Positions 1-8,204 of a stretch of DNA of 42,780 nt are shown here, piece by piece. The DNA lies in contig JAISBU010000015.1 in the NCBI GenBank assembly GCA_031266015.1, positions 1 through 42,780 of the forward strand. The letters are read 5' to 3'. Below the pieces are notes generated by a model. The model saw only the letters and a list, made by a program, of their open reading frames with translations. It ran no database searches and was not told the DNA's origin. Within the stretch, counting starts at the first letter, position 1. Each line of letters opens with the position of its first letter. Source of the DNA: Prevotellaceae bacterium (GTDB lineage Bacteria > Bacteroidota > Bacteroidia > Bacteroidales > UBA932). The position numbers were made by a program, and so were the translations under genes.

Positions 1-2
1 AC

Positions 3-2048
3 GGCGCATCGGAGTATCAGGTCATCAGCGCCAAGCCCGTAACGTGGACGGTGAGCGGCGCCTCGGGCAGCGGCGGCAACCTGTTCCGCGCGGGCGACAC
101 CGTTGCCATCCTCTTCGGCACCGCCGGTGCGGACGGCACGGGATACCCGCTCTACCACCCGCACAACAAGCTGTCGGGCATCTACAACATGAGCGCGGGC
201 ATACAGTACATGGGCTTCGGTACCAACTTCCCGCTGATACTCGGCCCCGGCCAGTACACGTTTGCCAGCCGTGCGCAGCAGTACAAAATCATTATTCCGG
301 ATACCTTTGCCGGCGAGGAGGTGGCGCTCACCAACGGCGTGATAAAGGTGTCGGGCTACGGGAGCGCTTTCCCTGCGCACCGCAGCATCACGAAGAAGAA
401 CGGCGTACCGCCCAACCTGAACGCCAGCGTACGCACCGCCTACTTCGGGTCGCTGCCCAGCTTTTACTTCCGCCTCACCGACAACCCGAGCACGCCGGAA
501 AACCTCGTGGCTACGCCGGAGGCCGGGAGCGAAACCATCCTCAACCTCTCGTGGTCGCCTTCGCGCGACAACGGCAGCGTTGACGGGTACATGATTTATG
601 CCAACGGGAGCTTCAAGGACTACATCACGGAAACAGGCTACCAGCTCACCGGGTTAACTCCCGGTACGCAGTACCTCATTGAGGTGGAAGCGGTGGACAA
701 CGGGCAGCTCAGGTCGGCAAAGGCGCAGGTGGCTGCCCGTACGCACGACTTTACCGCGCCCACAGAACCCGCAGCGCTTGTAGCAGCGGGGGCAACGGAA
801 ACCAGCGTCACCCTCGCGTGGAAAGCCTCTACCGACAACTCCGGCGTAGTGGCAGGCTACATTGTTTACCTCGCCGGCGATTCGGTTGGCCTTGCCGGCG
901 ATACGAGCTACACCGTTGAAGGCTTGACCGTCGTCACTGCTTATAGCTTTGAGGTAGCCGCTGTGGATTCCGCGGGCAATGCTTCGGCAAAGTCAGCAGC
1001 CCTCAGCGTTACCACCCCCGACCTGACGGCGCCAGGCAAGCCGGGCGGCATGATGAAGCTTAACGAAACGGCAACCTCCGTCACCCTCGCATGGACGGCG
1101 TCCACCGACAACGTAGGCGTGACGGGATACCTCGTTACCCTCAACGGCGACTCGGTGAACTTCCTTACGCAGAACAACGTTACGGTGGACAACCTGCCCT
1201 CGTCCTACGTCATCAGCGTGTATGCGACGGATGCGGCGGGCAACCGCTCGGAGCCGGCCTACTACAGCGTTGACAACGAAGCGCCTTCCGCGCCCGCCAT
1301 CCTCGCCGCCGCGCCCACCGAAACGAGCATCGCCCTGCTGTGGATGTCCTCTAAAGACAACCTCGTCGTTGCGGGCTACATCGTTTACCTCAACGGCGAC
1401 TCGCTCAGCGTTACCACCGACACGAGCTACACCATCGTCGGCCTGACCGCCGGCACGGAGTACGCGCTTGCGGTGGCAGCCTTCGACGCGGCGGGCAACC
1501 GCTCGGCGCAGGCAACGGCGAGCGCCACCACGCTTGACCTGACCCCGCCCTCCGCCCCCGCAGGGCTGACGGCTACGCCTGCCGAAACGAGCATCGCCCT
1601 GTCGTGGACACCCTCCACCGACAACGTTGGCGTTGCGGGCTACATCGTCTATCTCAACGGCGATTCGCTTAGCATCGCTACCGACACGAGCTACACCGTT
1701 ACCGGCCTGACCGCCGGCACGGAGTACGCGCTTGCGGTGGCAGCCTTCGACGCGGCAGGTAACCGCTCGGCGCAGGCAGCGGTAACGGCGAGCACCACCC
1801 CTGCCTCCTCCACCGATGTGCAGCAGGTGGGTAAGGACGCCGCCTTTGCCTACCCCAATCCCTTCGGCAGCTACCTTGTGGTCGAAGCCGGCGCAGGCGG
1901 AGAGGTGGTTATCTACAACCTGCAAGGTCAGGTGGCACTTCGCGCCGCCGTGAGCGCAGGCAGCAACCGCGTTGACGTATCGGCGCTGCCGCAGGGCACG
2001 TACATCGTGCGGTGCGGCCCGCTAACGCAGCTGCTGCTGAAAAAGTAG
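3..2048 (+). CDS. FN3-repeat secreted protein with T9SS sorting domain, 5'-truncated
   Basis: The frame is open to the left edge of the window, so the true start lies outside. An in-frame GTG at 51 is not a convincing start. The visible protein has an N-terminal region of unknown fold (about 150 residues), then five fibronectin type III domains at about residues 150-231, 235-322, 325-410, 412-494 and 497-580 counted from position 51. Each carries the VTLAW/IALSW, STDNVGV and AGYIVYLNGDS signatures. The last 70 residues are a type A T9SS C-terminal domain: YPNPF, then VVIYNLQGQV, then LPQGTYIVR, ending in LLLKK. The product should therefore be exported through the outer membrane and attached or released there. 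FN3 repeats usually act as spacers or adhesion modules. FN3-4 and FN3-5 are almost identical in DNA. The gene is clearly richer in GC than its neighbours. The N-terminal catalytic or binding part cannot be seen. Confidence 0.85.
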   Translation, partial: GASEYQVISAKPVTWTVSGASGSGGNLFRAGDTVAILFGTAGADGTGYPLYHPHNKLSGIYNMSAGIQYMGFGTNFPLILGPGQYTFASRAQQYKIIIPDTFAGEEVALTNGVIKVSGYGSAFPAHRSITKKNGVPPNLNASVRTAYFGSLPSFYFRLTDNPSTPENLVATPEAGSETILNLSWSPSRDNGSVDGYMIYANGSFKDYITETGYQLTGLTPGTQYLIEVEAVDNGQLRSAKAQVAARTHDFTAPTEPAALVAAGATETSVTLAWKASTDNSGVVAGYIVYLAGDSVGLAGDTSYTVEGLTVVTAYSFEVAAVDSAGNASAKSAALSVTTPDLTAPGKPGGMMKLNETATSVTLAWTASTDNVGVTGYLVTLNGDSVNFLTQNNVTVDNLPSSYVISVYATDAAGNRSEPAYYSVDNEAPSAPAILAAAPTETSIALLWMSSKDNLVVAGYIVYLNGDSLSVTTDTSYTIVGLTAGTEYALAVAAFDAAGNRSAQATASATTLDLTPPSAPAGLTATPAETSIALSWTPSTDNVGVAGYIVYLNGDSLSIATDTSYTVTGLTAGTEYALAVAAFDAAGNRSAQAAVTASTTPASSTDVQQVGKDAAFAYPNPFGSYLVVEAGAGGEVVIYNLQGQVALRAAVSAGSNRVDVSALPQGTYIVRCGPLTQLLLKK

Positions 2049-2080
2049 GAAAAGTACAGAGAAGAATTTTTGGGAGTTTA

Positions 2081-2127
2081 GTAGCTTGGGAGCGCAGGAT
2101 GCGCCCTCAAGCTACTTCTCTTTTTTT
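2081..2127 (+). terminator. Rho-independent terminator of the FN3/T9SS gene
   Basis: A 15-bp stem (2081-2095 with 2101-2115) has one G.T wobble and one A.C mismatch and a 5-nt loop. It is followed by a TTCTCTTTTTTT tract at 2116-2127. It lies 33 bp after the stop codon. Confidence 0.8.
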
Positions 2128-2145
2128 GTCACTCCCAAGCCGTCA

Positions 2146-2163
2146 TTCCCGCGAAAGCGGGAA
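2146..2163. repeat. Small palindrome in intergenic repeat of the CGTCATTCCCGCG type
   Basis: TTCCCGC, a GAAA loop and GCGGGAA form a perfect 7-bp hairpin, preceded by CGTCA at 2141. Similar GTCATT-headed words occur in other spacers of this window (11467, 36906). The rest of the 2128-2338 spacer holds AT-rich sequence in which I see no gene. Confidence 0.5.
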
Positions 2164-2338
2164 CCTCCTATCCCCAACCCACAATACATTTTGGTGTCTG
2201 TCTTATTCTCTTTTCCTAATTTCTAGGTCGTTAAAAGCCTTGTGTCGATGATGGCGGTTATCAGAATCAGGGCAAGGTCGGCTATAAAGCGGGTAGATGT
2301 GTCATATTTCGCTCATTTACCTAAAAAGTGCTACTCTT

Positions 2339-2372
2339 TTTGGGCGGCAGTTGAAAAGTTTTTGTACATTTG
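2339..2372 (+). promoter_or_regulatory. Bacteroidetes-type promoter for the GT-C glycosyltransferase
   Basis: TTTG (2339-2342), 22 bp, then TACATTTG (2365-2372), matching the -33/-7 consensus TTTG/TAnnTTTG. The start codon at 2434 would give an untranslated leader of roughly 55 nt. Confidence 0.5.
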
Positions 2373-2433
2373 CGCTGCAAAAAAATGTTAGCGTAAGCAT
2401 TGTTGTAACATCATTAAAGCTAAGCATACTATC

Positions 2434-3933
2434 ATGAACGCCGTGAACATTAGAAAGTACATTCCGTACGTAATATTTTTCGCTGTAGCAGCATTTTTTG
2501 CGCTAAGCTTGTACCATCGAACTCCCAACGGAGATGAAGCGATTATCGCCGAACATTCCTACTGGTTCGACAAGCTGGGTTATGTCTGCTCCAATTTTTT
2601 CGGCGGATACCTTGAGGGAGAAGACGGATGGGATAGCAGGCAATATTTTTACCACAAGCTTTTTGTGCTGACAGGGGTAGGATTTATGAAAATTTTGGGG
2701 TTTCATACCTATTCGTTTCGGCTAATTTCGCTGCTGTTTGCGCTAATCTTTTTCGTTTTTCTGTACGGCTACCTTAAAAGGCAGCGCCTCCGGTTCTCAT
2801 GGAGCTTTTACCTGCTAACCATTTCTCTCCTGCTGTGTAACAATCATTTTTTTAATCAAAGCTTTATGTTTCGCCCCGAGATAATGTCCATGTGCTTGGG
2901 GTTTATCAGCTTTTACTTTTTGCAAAGGAGCGTCTCCAGCGGTAAGCTTTCCGGCGTAGCGCTATCCGGCGTATTCGCAGGGCTGGCGACATTTACCCAC
3001 CTCAACGGCGCAATCTACTCATTAGCCGGCTTTGTTGCGCTGCTGGTAAAAAAAGAGTACCGGAAAATGCTGCTATTTTCGGCAATGGCCACCATATTTA
3101 CGCTGCTATACTTTTTTGATATTCACTCTTACGAGGATATCCACTCATGGCTGCACCAGTTTACAACAGACCCTAACGTAGCGGGTAAGCGACCGATGTA
3201 CATAGGGCTGCTCAAAGAGCAGCAGCGGTTTTTTCATAGCCCTCGGGAGGTAACATTTACGCTGCTTTTGATATTTTCGCTGGCATTTGGCTTTAAGCAT
3301 GTAAAGGAGAACCTGCGCGATTTGCTGCTATACCTGCTAACGCTGGTCATCGGGTTGGGGTTGCTGGCGCACGGGCCAACGGCCTACTACGGCCTTCACT
3401 ACTTTCCGTACATCGCTATCATCGTGGTTGCCGGATACCTGCATATTTTTCGCCAACGCAGCCTTAGGGTGCGCGTACTCGGCGCGCTGCTGCTGGCAGG
3501 ATTCGTTGCAGTACACGGCTTCCACAACGTAAATCTGATAAGGAAAAGGGTAAACATTGCCGAGCACAACGCAAAGCTATCCGCCCATATACCGGAAAAA
3601 AATGTAAAGATAGCCGCCCCATTACCCTTTGTTTTTGACGAAATTGGTAGCTACTCTGCTATTAGGAATGAGATTGGCTGGGTGTATCATTACAACATTT
3701 TTCACCCCGACGAACCCTTATCGCTGGATAGTTATCTGCTGTTTTCGGCAGAAAACGGCAGCAAGTATGTTTTGCTTGACGAGCTGACAACGGGCTATAA
3801 CCTGTTTCAGATGGCGCGTAAGCAAGGATTAAGCGTGAACGACAGGATTGGCTGCTACGAGCTCATTTATAAGTCCAATACGGCGTTTCTGTTCAAGAAT
3901 ATGGAGCTGGACGAGGATGAAGTTTCAGAGTAA
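2434..3933 (+). CDS. GT-C family membrane glycosyltransferase (ArnT/PMT-like)
   Basis: A polytopic inner-membrane protein of 499 aa with about ten hydrophobic segments. The first spans residues 10-27 and is followed by the periplasmic-loop acidic motif NGDEAIIAEHSYWF (D34, E35). This arrangement is typical of GT-C enzymes that use polyprenyl-phosphate-linked sugars (the PMT, ArnT and RgtA-D superfamily). The C-terminal 100 residues are soluble and probably periplasmic. The family transfers a sugar or aminosugar to lipid A, glycan or protein; the acceptor here is unknown. The gene stands alone, with its own promoter and flanking spacers. T9SS cargo in Bacteroidetes is often glycan- or LPS-anchored, but nothing here links this gene to that. 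I am confident of the fold class, not of the substrate. Confidence 0.7.
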   Translation: MNAVNIRKYIPYVIFFAVAAFFALSLYHRTPNGDEAIIAEHSYWFDKLGYVCSNFFGGYLEGEDGWDSRQYFYHKLFVLTGVGFMKILGFHTYSFRLISLLFALIFFVFLYGYLKRQRLRFSWSFYLLTISLLLCNNHFFNQSFMFRPEIMSMCLGFISFYFLQRSVSSGKLSGVALSGVFAGLATFTHLNGAIYSLAGFVALLVKKEYRKMLLFSAMATIFTLLYFFDIHSYEDIHSWLHQFTTDPNVAGKRPMYIGLLKEQQRFFHSPREVTFTLLLIFSLAFGFKHVKENLRDLLLYLLTLVIGLGLLAHGPTAYYGLHYFPYIAIIVVAGYLHIFRQRSLRVRVLGALLLAGFVAVHGFHNVNLIRKRVNIAEHNAKLSAHIPEKNVKIAAPLPFVFDEIGSYSAIRNEIGWVYHYNIFHPDEPLSLDSYLLFSAENGSKYVLLDELTTGYNLFQMARKQGLSVNDRIGCYELIYKSNTAFLFKNMELDEDEVSE

Positions 3934-4072
3934 ATCTTTATGATAGCCTATATTTGACGCCGTAGGCGTTTTCTGTGAATAGCCCCTAGATTGATCTGGG
4001 GGTAACGATGCGCCCTCATCCCCTTACGCCTGTAGCGTAGCGCAATGACATAGGTTTATAGGGGGAATTCTC

Positions 4073-4096
4073 CCGCCGCACCCTTCGACAAGCTCA
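4073..4096. repeat. Dispersed intergenic repeat, copy 1 (inverted relative to 11371-11394)
   Basis: The reverse complement of this 24-mer matches 11371-11394 at 23 of 24 positions. The core is CCCTTCGACAAGCTCA. It sits in a 457-bp spacer (3934-4390) that also holds a weak hairpin (ACGCC/GGCGT at 3957-3969) and then the regulated leader described below. A related CTTCGACAGGTTCAGG word recurs at 39224-39239. Confidence 0.6.
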
Positions 4097-4181
4097 AGGT
4101 GACAACGCACTCCCACGGATAAATAGTAAATTGTCAAATGGTAAATGCTTGCGTTTACCTGAAAAATACCATAAATGTGGT

Positions 4182-4213
4182 ATTGCAGCGCTATCCGAAA
4201 CCCTTTACCTTTG
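4182..4213 (+). promoter_or_regulatory. Promoter of the leader peptide / SusCD operon
   Basis: ATTG (4182-4185), 20 bp, then TACCTTTG (4206-4213), a very good match to the Bacteroidetes -33/-7 consensus. The expected transcription start is near 4220, about 13 nt before the leader ATG. Confidence 0.65.
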
Positions 4214-4232
4214 CATAAGAATTAAAAAGGAA

Positions 4233-4313
4233 ATGAAGCTACATTACTCTTATATGTGCATGTGTATGATGTATAATTGCCAGATTGGGGCAGTACATTA
4301 TTCGTGTGCATAA
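4233..4313 (+). CDS. Met/Cys-rich leader peptide (26 aa), putative attenuator peptide
   Basis: A small ORF of 26 codons plus TAA, preceded by the purine-rich AAAAAGGAA and located just after a consensus promoter. Codons 7-16 read Y-M-C-M-C-M-M-Y-N-C. In all the peptide has five Met and four Cys, an extreme composition for 26 residues. The ORF ends 24 nt before the terminator stem at 4338. It has no signal peptide and no recognisable domain, so I read it as a regulatory leader whose translation rate senses charged tRNA-Met and tRNA-Cys (possibly tRNA-Tyr). By known logic of the trp/his/leu leader peptides, stalling on these codons would alter RNA folding downstream. The alternative is a chance ORF inside a roughly 145-nt small RNA ending at 4366. 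The regulatory reading is inference. Confidence 0.5.
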   Translation: MKLHYSYMCMCMMYNCQIGAVHYSCA

Positions 4314-4366
4314 AAGAGCAGGTAGAAATAAACGAATAAAAAGCTGTCCATCGGACAGCTTTTTTT
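4276..4366 (+). promoter_or_regulatory. Candidate attenuator: 1:2, 2:3 and 3:4 alternative hairpins
   Basis: Segment 1 (ATTGCC, 4276-4281) can pair with segment 2 (GGCAGT, 4289-4294): 6 bp with one G.T. Segment 2 extended (GGGCAGT, 4288-4294) can instead pair with segment 3 (GCTGTCC, 4343-4349): 7 bp with two wobbles. Segment 3 (4338-4349) also pairs perfectly over 12 bp with segment 4 (4353-4364) around an ATC loop, overlapping seven T residues at 4360-4366: an intrinsic terminator. Segment 1 overlaps leader codons 15-16, just downstream of the Met/Cys run. A ribosome stalled there would block 1:2 and free segment 2 to disrupt the terminator. Confidence 0.55.
4338..4366 (+). terminator. Intrinsic terminator in the SusC leader
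   Basis: A perfect 12-bp stem AAAAAGCTGTCC / GGACAGCTTTTT with a 3-nt loop, ending in seven T residues. It lies between the promoter at 4182-4213 and the SusC start, only 24 nt before ATG 4391. It must therefore be read through for susC expression unless another promoter exists. Confidence 0.8.
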
Positions 4367-4390
4367 AGTTCCATAAAAGAAGAATAGCTA

Positions 4391-7300
4391 ATGTACAGAA
4401 ATATAAAGATGAAGTTAAAGATGAAAAGAAGCGGATGGATGACGGCCTTGCTGCTTATTGCGGGCAGTTCGGCCATGGCGCAGGTAAAGGGTGTTGTGAG
4501 CGATGCTTCGGACGGATCGCCTCTACCCGGCGCAACCGTCCACGTGAAAGGGACAAGAACAATGGCCGTTGCCGATGGCAACGGGCACTACCAGTTGCCG
4601 GCAGCGAAAAGCGATACGCTCACAGTTTCATTCCTCGGATTTCAAACCATGGAAGCGCCTGTAGGCGAACGTAATACGATTGACGTTTCCCTCCAGGAAA
4701 ACCGTCAGGAGTTGAACGAAATCGTAGTAGTCGGATACGGCGTTCAGCGGCGGAAAGAGCTGACGGGCGCTATTGCCACCATTTCCAAAGCGCATCTGGA
4801 GTACAATGTTGCGCCATCGGTTGACGCTTTGCTGAGCGGCGCGGTGGCGGGAGTAAGCGTCACGCAGTCATCGGGACAGCCCGGAGCGCCATCCAGCATC
4901 CGTATCCGGGGCGGCAATTCCATCAATGCCGACAACGACCCGCTGTACGTGATCGACGGGTTCCTCGTTTTCAGCAACGCTTCGAGCCGGAAAGCAGGAT
5001 TCGGCGCCATCGAAGGCGAATCAAACCCGCTGGATTTGCTCAATCCTTCCGACATCCAGTCCATTGAGGTGCTTAAAGACGTTTCGGCGACAGCCATTTA
5101 CGGTTCGCGCGGTTCCAACGGCGTTATCCTGATAACTACCAAAAAGGGAAAAAGCAACGGCGCAACCGTCGGTTACGGCTATTCCGCCGGAATCAGCCGC
5201 TCGGCAAAGAAGTTGGATTTGCTCAACGCTACGCAGTGGGCGCGGCTGCAAAAGGATTATTTCCTGAACAAGCCGGGATACAGCGATGAAGAAATTGCCA
5301 CGCTGGGCGAGGGTTACGACTGGCAGGATGCCGTGCTGCAAACCGGTCTGACGCACAACCATTCGCTCACCGTTAGCGGCGGAAACGAACAGACACAATA
5401 CTTTATTTCAGGAAACTACCTGAACCAGGAGGGGATTATTCTCCATTCGGGATTTGAGCGTTTCACGGGCCGGGTAAACCTGAAAAGCCGGCTGTCGGAC
5501 AGGCTGTCTGTCGGGGTAAACCTTACGGCCAACAGCAGTACACAAAACAGCCTGACGACGTTTGAAGGTGTTACTTACAACAGTTCGCCGTTTTCAAAAG
5601 GCATTGCCAATTCGCTGACCTATGCCCTGTACATCCCGCCGGTCGTGCCGTTCCGTAATGCCGCCGGCAGTGATTACAACTACAGCAATCCGTTTGAATA
5701 CGCTTACCTGCGCGAAGGAGGCACGACGGCCAATCCGATTTCCGACCTCGTCAACAGTACGGCGCAGACAGAAAATGCCGTATTTCTGGGCAACGTCTAT
5801 GCGCAGTATTCGCCCGTGGAAGGGCTGACGGCCAAGCTCAGCGTGGGAAACAACACCACCCATACTACGCAGAAATATTTCTCGCCCTCCTATACCGCGC
5901 TCGGACTTGAGCCGGACGGCATCGGTGGGAAAGGACACAAGCAGACAAAAATAATGCTTTCGGAATTTACGCTGACTTACGCCAAGCGCCTGAACGACAA
6001 ACATGCCTTCGACGTTTTGGCGGGAGCCACTTACGAAAACACAAAGGTTGATTTCGACGGCATGCAAACCGCCGGCTTTACCGACGAGTCGCTTGGTGCG
6101 GACAACCTGCAGGACGGTTTGCCATACGGCAAGCGACCCGTTTTCAGCGGCGTCTCGGAAAGCAAACTCTATTCGCTGCTCGGTCGCGTCAACTATTCGC
6201 TGCTCGACAGATACCACCTGACGGCGAATTTCCGCAGCGACTATTCGACTAATTTCGCAGCCAGCCACAAATGGGGCTTTTTCCCTTCCATCGGACTGTC
6301 GTGGAATATCAACGAAGAAGCATTTTTCAAAAACAGCCTGCCGACAATCAATAATCTGAAGTTGCGGGCAAGCGTTGGGAGCGTTGGCAATCAGGAAATT
6401 GACACTTATCTTTATCTGAAAACGATGGAGGCCGGTCATTACGGCGGTCAAACGGTTTACGGCATCAAAAATTTCGGCAACGACAACCTGAAATGGGAAA
6501 CGACCACGCAATACAATCTCGGCCTGGATGCAGGCTTCCTGAACAATCGCTTTTCGGCGACTGTCGATGTGTATTACAAGAAAACATCCGACCTGCTGCT
6601 GGAAATTCCTCCGGCGCTGGGGCAGGAACATGCGCAGATGGTCAACGTCGGGAATGTGGTCAACAAGGGTGTGGAATTTTCCGTCAACGGTACGCTGATT
6701 GACCGCCGCAGGCTGCGCTGGTCGCTCTCGGCAAACATTGCCCGGAACATCAACCGGATAACCGGACTGACAGGCAATGGCAGCGATATATATCCCAATC
6801 CTTCAGAAATCCTGCGGGTAGGAGAGGCGCTCGGCTCGTTCTACGGACTGGAGTTCGACGGCGTTGTCCAGCAGGGCGAAGACGTATCGGCGTTGCCCAC
6901 CACTCCGGCGTATACCGTGCCGCAGGCGGGCGATCCCAAATTCAAAGATCACAAAGCCGACGGGCACATCGACAAGAACGACCGTGTTATACTTGGAAGC
7001 CGTCAGCCTGATTTTACTTACGGGCTGTCGAGCACGCTCCATTACCGCAATTTCGACTTCTTCGTTCTGTTTCAAGGCTCGCAGGGCAATGAGGTGTATA
7101 ATCAGTTACGCCGCTATCTGGAAAGTCCGGGCGACGCCTACAATGTTTCGGCGGCTCTGCTGGATGCGTGGACGGAGAATAATTCCTCGCAAACCGTGCC
7201 GCGCATTACGAACGTGCCGCTGTCATCGGAACTGGACAGCCGTTACATCGAGGATGCTTCTTATCTGCGGCTTAAAACGCTGACGCTGGGTTATACCCTC

Positions 7301-7474
7301 GGTCGATTACCGTTTGTTTCTTCGCAAACGAAGCTCCGCCTTTACGTAACCGCGCAGAATCTGTTTACGCTGACTGCCTACAAGGGTTACGACCCGGAAA
7401 TAGCCAAGGGTACAGACCTCGGCGCTTATCCCGTGGCGCGGGTGTTTTATGCGGGCTTGAATTTGTCATTTTGA
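4391..7474 (+). CDS. SusC/RagA-family TonB-dependent outer-membrane transporter
   Basis: A 1027-aa outer-membrane importer. In order: a signal peptide (hydrophobic core MTALLLIAGSSAMA, cleavage after MAQ or AMA); a carboxypeptidase-regulatory-like domain (about residues 32-110, GVVSDASDGSPLPGATV); the TonB-box-like EIVVVGYG; a plug domain with IRIRGGNSIN and the SusC signature DVSATAIYGSRGSNGVILITTKKG; then a long beta-barrel ending in the aromatic C-terminus LNLSF. ATGs at 4391, 4409 and 4421 are all possible; the last gives the most typical signal peptide. It is the first structural gene after the Met/Cys leader and is followed by two lipoproteins, one of them SusD-like. SusC proteins move glycans, peptides or other large ligands across the outer membrane. 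The leader and the downstream symporter favour peptides or amino acids, but this is inference. Confidence 0.9.
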   Translation: MYRNIKMKLKMKRSGWMTALLLIAGSSAMAQVKGVVSDASDGSPLPGATVHVKGTRTMAVADGNGHYQLPAAKSDTLTVSFLGFQTMEAPVGERNTIDVSLQENRQELNEIVVVGYGVQRRKELTGAIATISKAHLEYNVAPSVDALLSGAVAGVSVTQSSGQPGAPSSIRIRGGNSINADNDPLYVIDGFLVFSNASSRKAGFGAIEGESNPLDLLNPSDIQSIEVLKDVSATAIYGSRGSNGVILITTKKGKSNGATVGYGYSAGISRSAKKLDLLNATQWARLQKDYFLNKPGYSDEEIATLGEGYDWQDAVLQTGLTHNHSLTVSGGNEQTQYFISGNYLNQEGIILHSGFERFTGRVNLKSRLSDRLSVGVNLTANSSTQNSLTTFEGVTYNSSPFSKGIANSLTYALYIPPVVPFRNAAGSDYNYSNPFEYAYLREGGTTANPISDLVNSTAQTENAVFLGNVYAQYSPVEGLTAKLSVGNNTTHTTQKYFSPSYTALGLEPDGIGGKGHKQTKIMLSEFTLTYAKRLNDKHAFDVLAGATYENTKVDFDGMQTAGFTDESLGADNLQDGLPYGKRPVFSGVSESKLYSLLGRVNYSLLDRYHLTANFRSDYSTNFAASHKWGFFPSIGLSWNINEEAFFKNSLPTINNLKLRASVGSVGNQEIDTYLYLKTMEAGHYGGQTVYGIKNFGNDNLKWETTTQYNLGLDAGFLNNRFSATVDVYYKKTSDLLLEIPPALGQEHAQMVNVGNVVNKGVEFSVNGTLIDRRRLRWSLSANIARNINRITGLTGNGSDIYPNPSEILRVGEALGSFYGLEFDGVVQQGEDVSALPTTPAYTVPQAGDPKFKDHKADGHIDKNDRVILGSRQPDFTYGLSSTLHYRNFDFFVLFQGSQGNEVYNQLRRYLESPGDAYNVSAALLDAWTENNSSQTVPRITNVPLSSELDSRYIEDASYLRLKTLTLGYTLGRLPFVSSQTKLRLYVTAQNLFTLTAYKGYDPEIAKGTDLGAYPVARVFYAGLNLSF

Positions 7475-7524
7475 ACAAAATGCCGGTATTTACATAGGCA
7501 GCCGTAAAAGTTAAACAATAAAAG
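7472..7524 (+). repeat. Tail repeat, copy 1 (overlaps the SusC stop codon)
   Basis: This 53-bp block begins at the SusC TGA. It aligns without gaps to 8034-8086 (3' end of the small lipoprotein gene) with about ten mismatches: shared TGAACAAAATGCC, ACAT, GGCAGC, GTAAA, AAACA and TAAAA words. It suggests that a former lipoprotein copy ended here, or that the 3' end was duplicated. Confidence 0.6.
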
Positions 7525-7591
7525 AAGTAGCAACCGCTACCACAGTATTCACAATTCAATAACCAACCAACTAATTAAATTTTTTAAACGT

Positions 7592-8083
7592 ATGAAAAAG
7601 ATTAGAATAATGTTTGTAGCCTTAGCGCTGCTGGCAGGAACAGTTGTTTCACTTGCATCGTGCAGCGAAGATGACAGCAAAAAGGATCCTTCCGGCTCCT
7701 CGACCGATATTCTCGGCTCCTTGACGGTAGCTTTCGACAGTCTGGATGTTCAGACCGCGCAGCAGCTGGTGCAGGGTAAGTGGAAAATTTACCGGCAATG
7801 CGGCGGCGTTGTCGGCTGTATGAATGTGAAAGAGGTTTTCACGCACGAATATGTTGGAGCGGACAAATTGTGTATAACCAACATAGATGAAACGGACGAA
7901 AAAACGATTACGGAGTGGAGAAAATCAAATGCGGGATATGAAATCATTGTTTCCTCAATAGATTCCGATTCGACGTATGCTTTCACATTAAGGATGCTTG
8001 TCAATAGAGATACATTGCATTTCGGTACCCGTTTGAACAAAATGCCTGTGTTAACATGGGCAGCGGTAAAGGATAAACAGTAA
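7592..8083 (+). CDS. Small lipocalin-like lipoprotein of the SusCD locus
   Basis: 163 aa. The type II signal peptide has lipobox LASC (Cys24), followed by the acidic SEDDSKKD linker that in Bacteroidetes favours surface exposure. The mature part contains QLVQGKWKIYRQCGG and ends in a beta-rich region, resembling the lipocalin-like/META-type small lipoproteins common in SusCD loci. I cannot assign a family with certainty. It lies between susC and susD, and its signal peptide is closely related to that of SusD (KKIRIMFVALALL versus KKTRFKLVALAAI). A surface-exposed ligand-binding accessory to the SusCD importer is the natural guess. Parts of its 5' and 3' ends recur in the remnant at 8115-8204. 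Confidence 0.7.
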   Translation: MKKIRIMFVALALLAGTVVSLASCSEDDSKKDPSGSSTDILGSLTVAFDSLDVQTAQQLVQGKWKIYRQCGGVVGCMNVKEVFTHEYVGADKLCITNIDETDEKTITEWRKSNAGYEIIVSSIDSDSTYAFTLRMLVNRDTLHFGTRLNKMPVLTWAAVKDKQ

Positions 8084-8114
8084 AACTATTATAAATAAAT
8101 AAATTTTTAAACGT

Positions 8115-8204
8115 ATGAAAAAGACTAGATTTAAGCACGTAGCCTTAGCGGCTATACCCGTTTGGGTGCGATGCCTGTGGCTCACAGGCAGCAGTAAAAG
8201 TTAA
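8115..8204 (+). pseudogene. Internally deleted lipoprotein-gene remnant
   Basis: A 29-codon ORF whose 5' half matches the SusD signal-peptide coding region (ATGAAAAAGACTAGATTTAA is nearly identical at 8265). Its 3' half matches the end of the small lipoprotein gene: TACCCGTTTG, ATGCCTGTG and GGCAGC..TAAA words shared with 8026-8086. The mature domain is missing. The upstream AAATTTTTAAACGTATG is also shared with 7577-7594. It looks like a duplicated lipoprotein gene that lost its middle, probably by recombination between tandem copies. The short peptide has no lipobox and is unlikely to be functional. Confidence 0.6.

Noticed and set aside
993..1925. 310-aa minus-strand ORF opposite the FN3 gene
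   Set aside because: Repetitive Arg/Gly/Val-rich translation mirrors the FN3 repeats on the other strand. High GC keeps antisense frames open, and it shows no start context or domain.
5594..6631. 345-aa minus-strand ORF inside susC
   Set aside because: Antisense shadow of the beta-barrel region. The sense frame has full family homology and the antisense one no recognisable motif.
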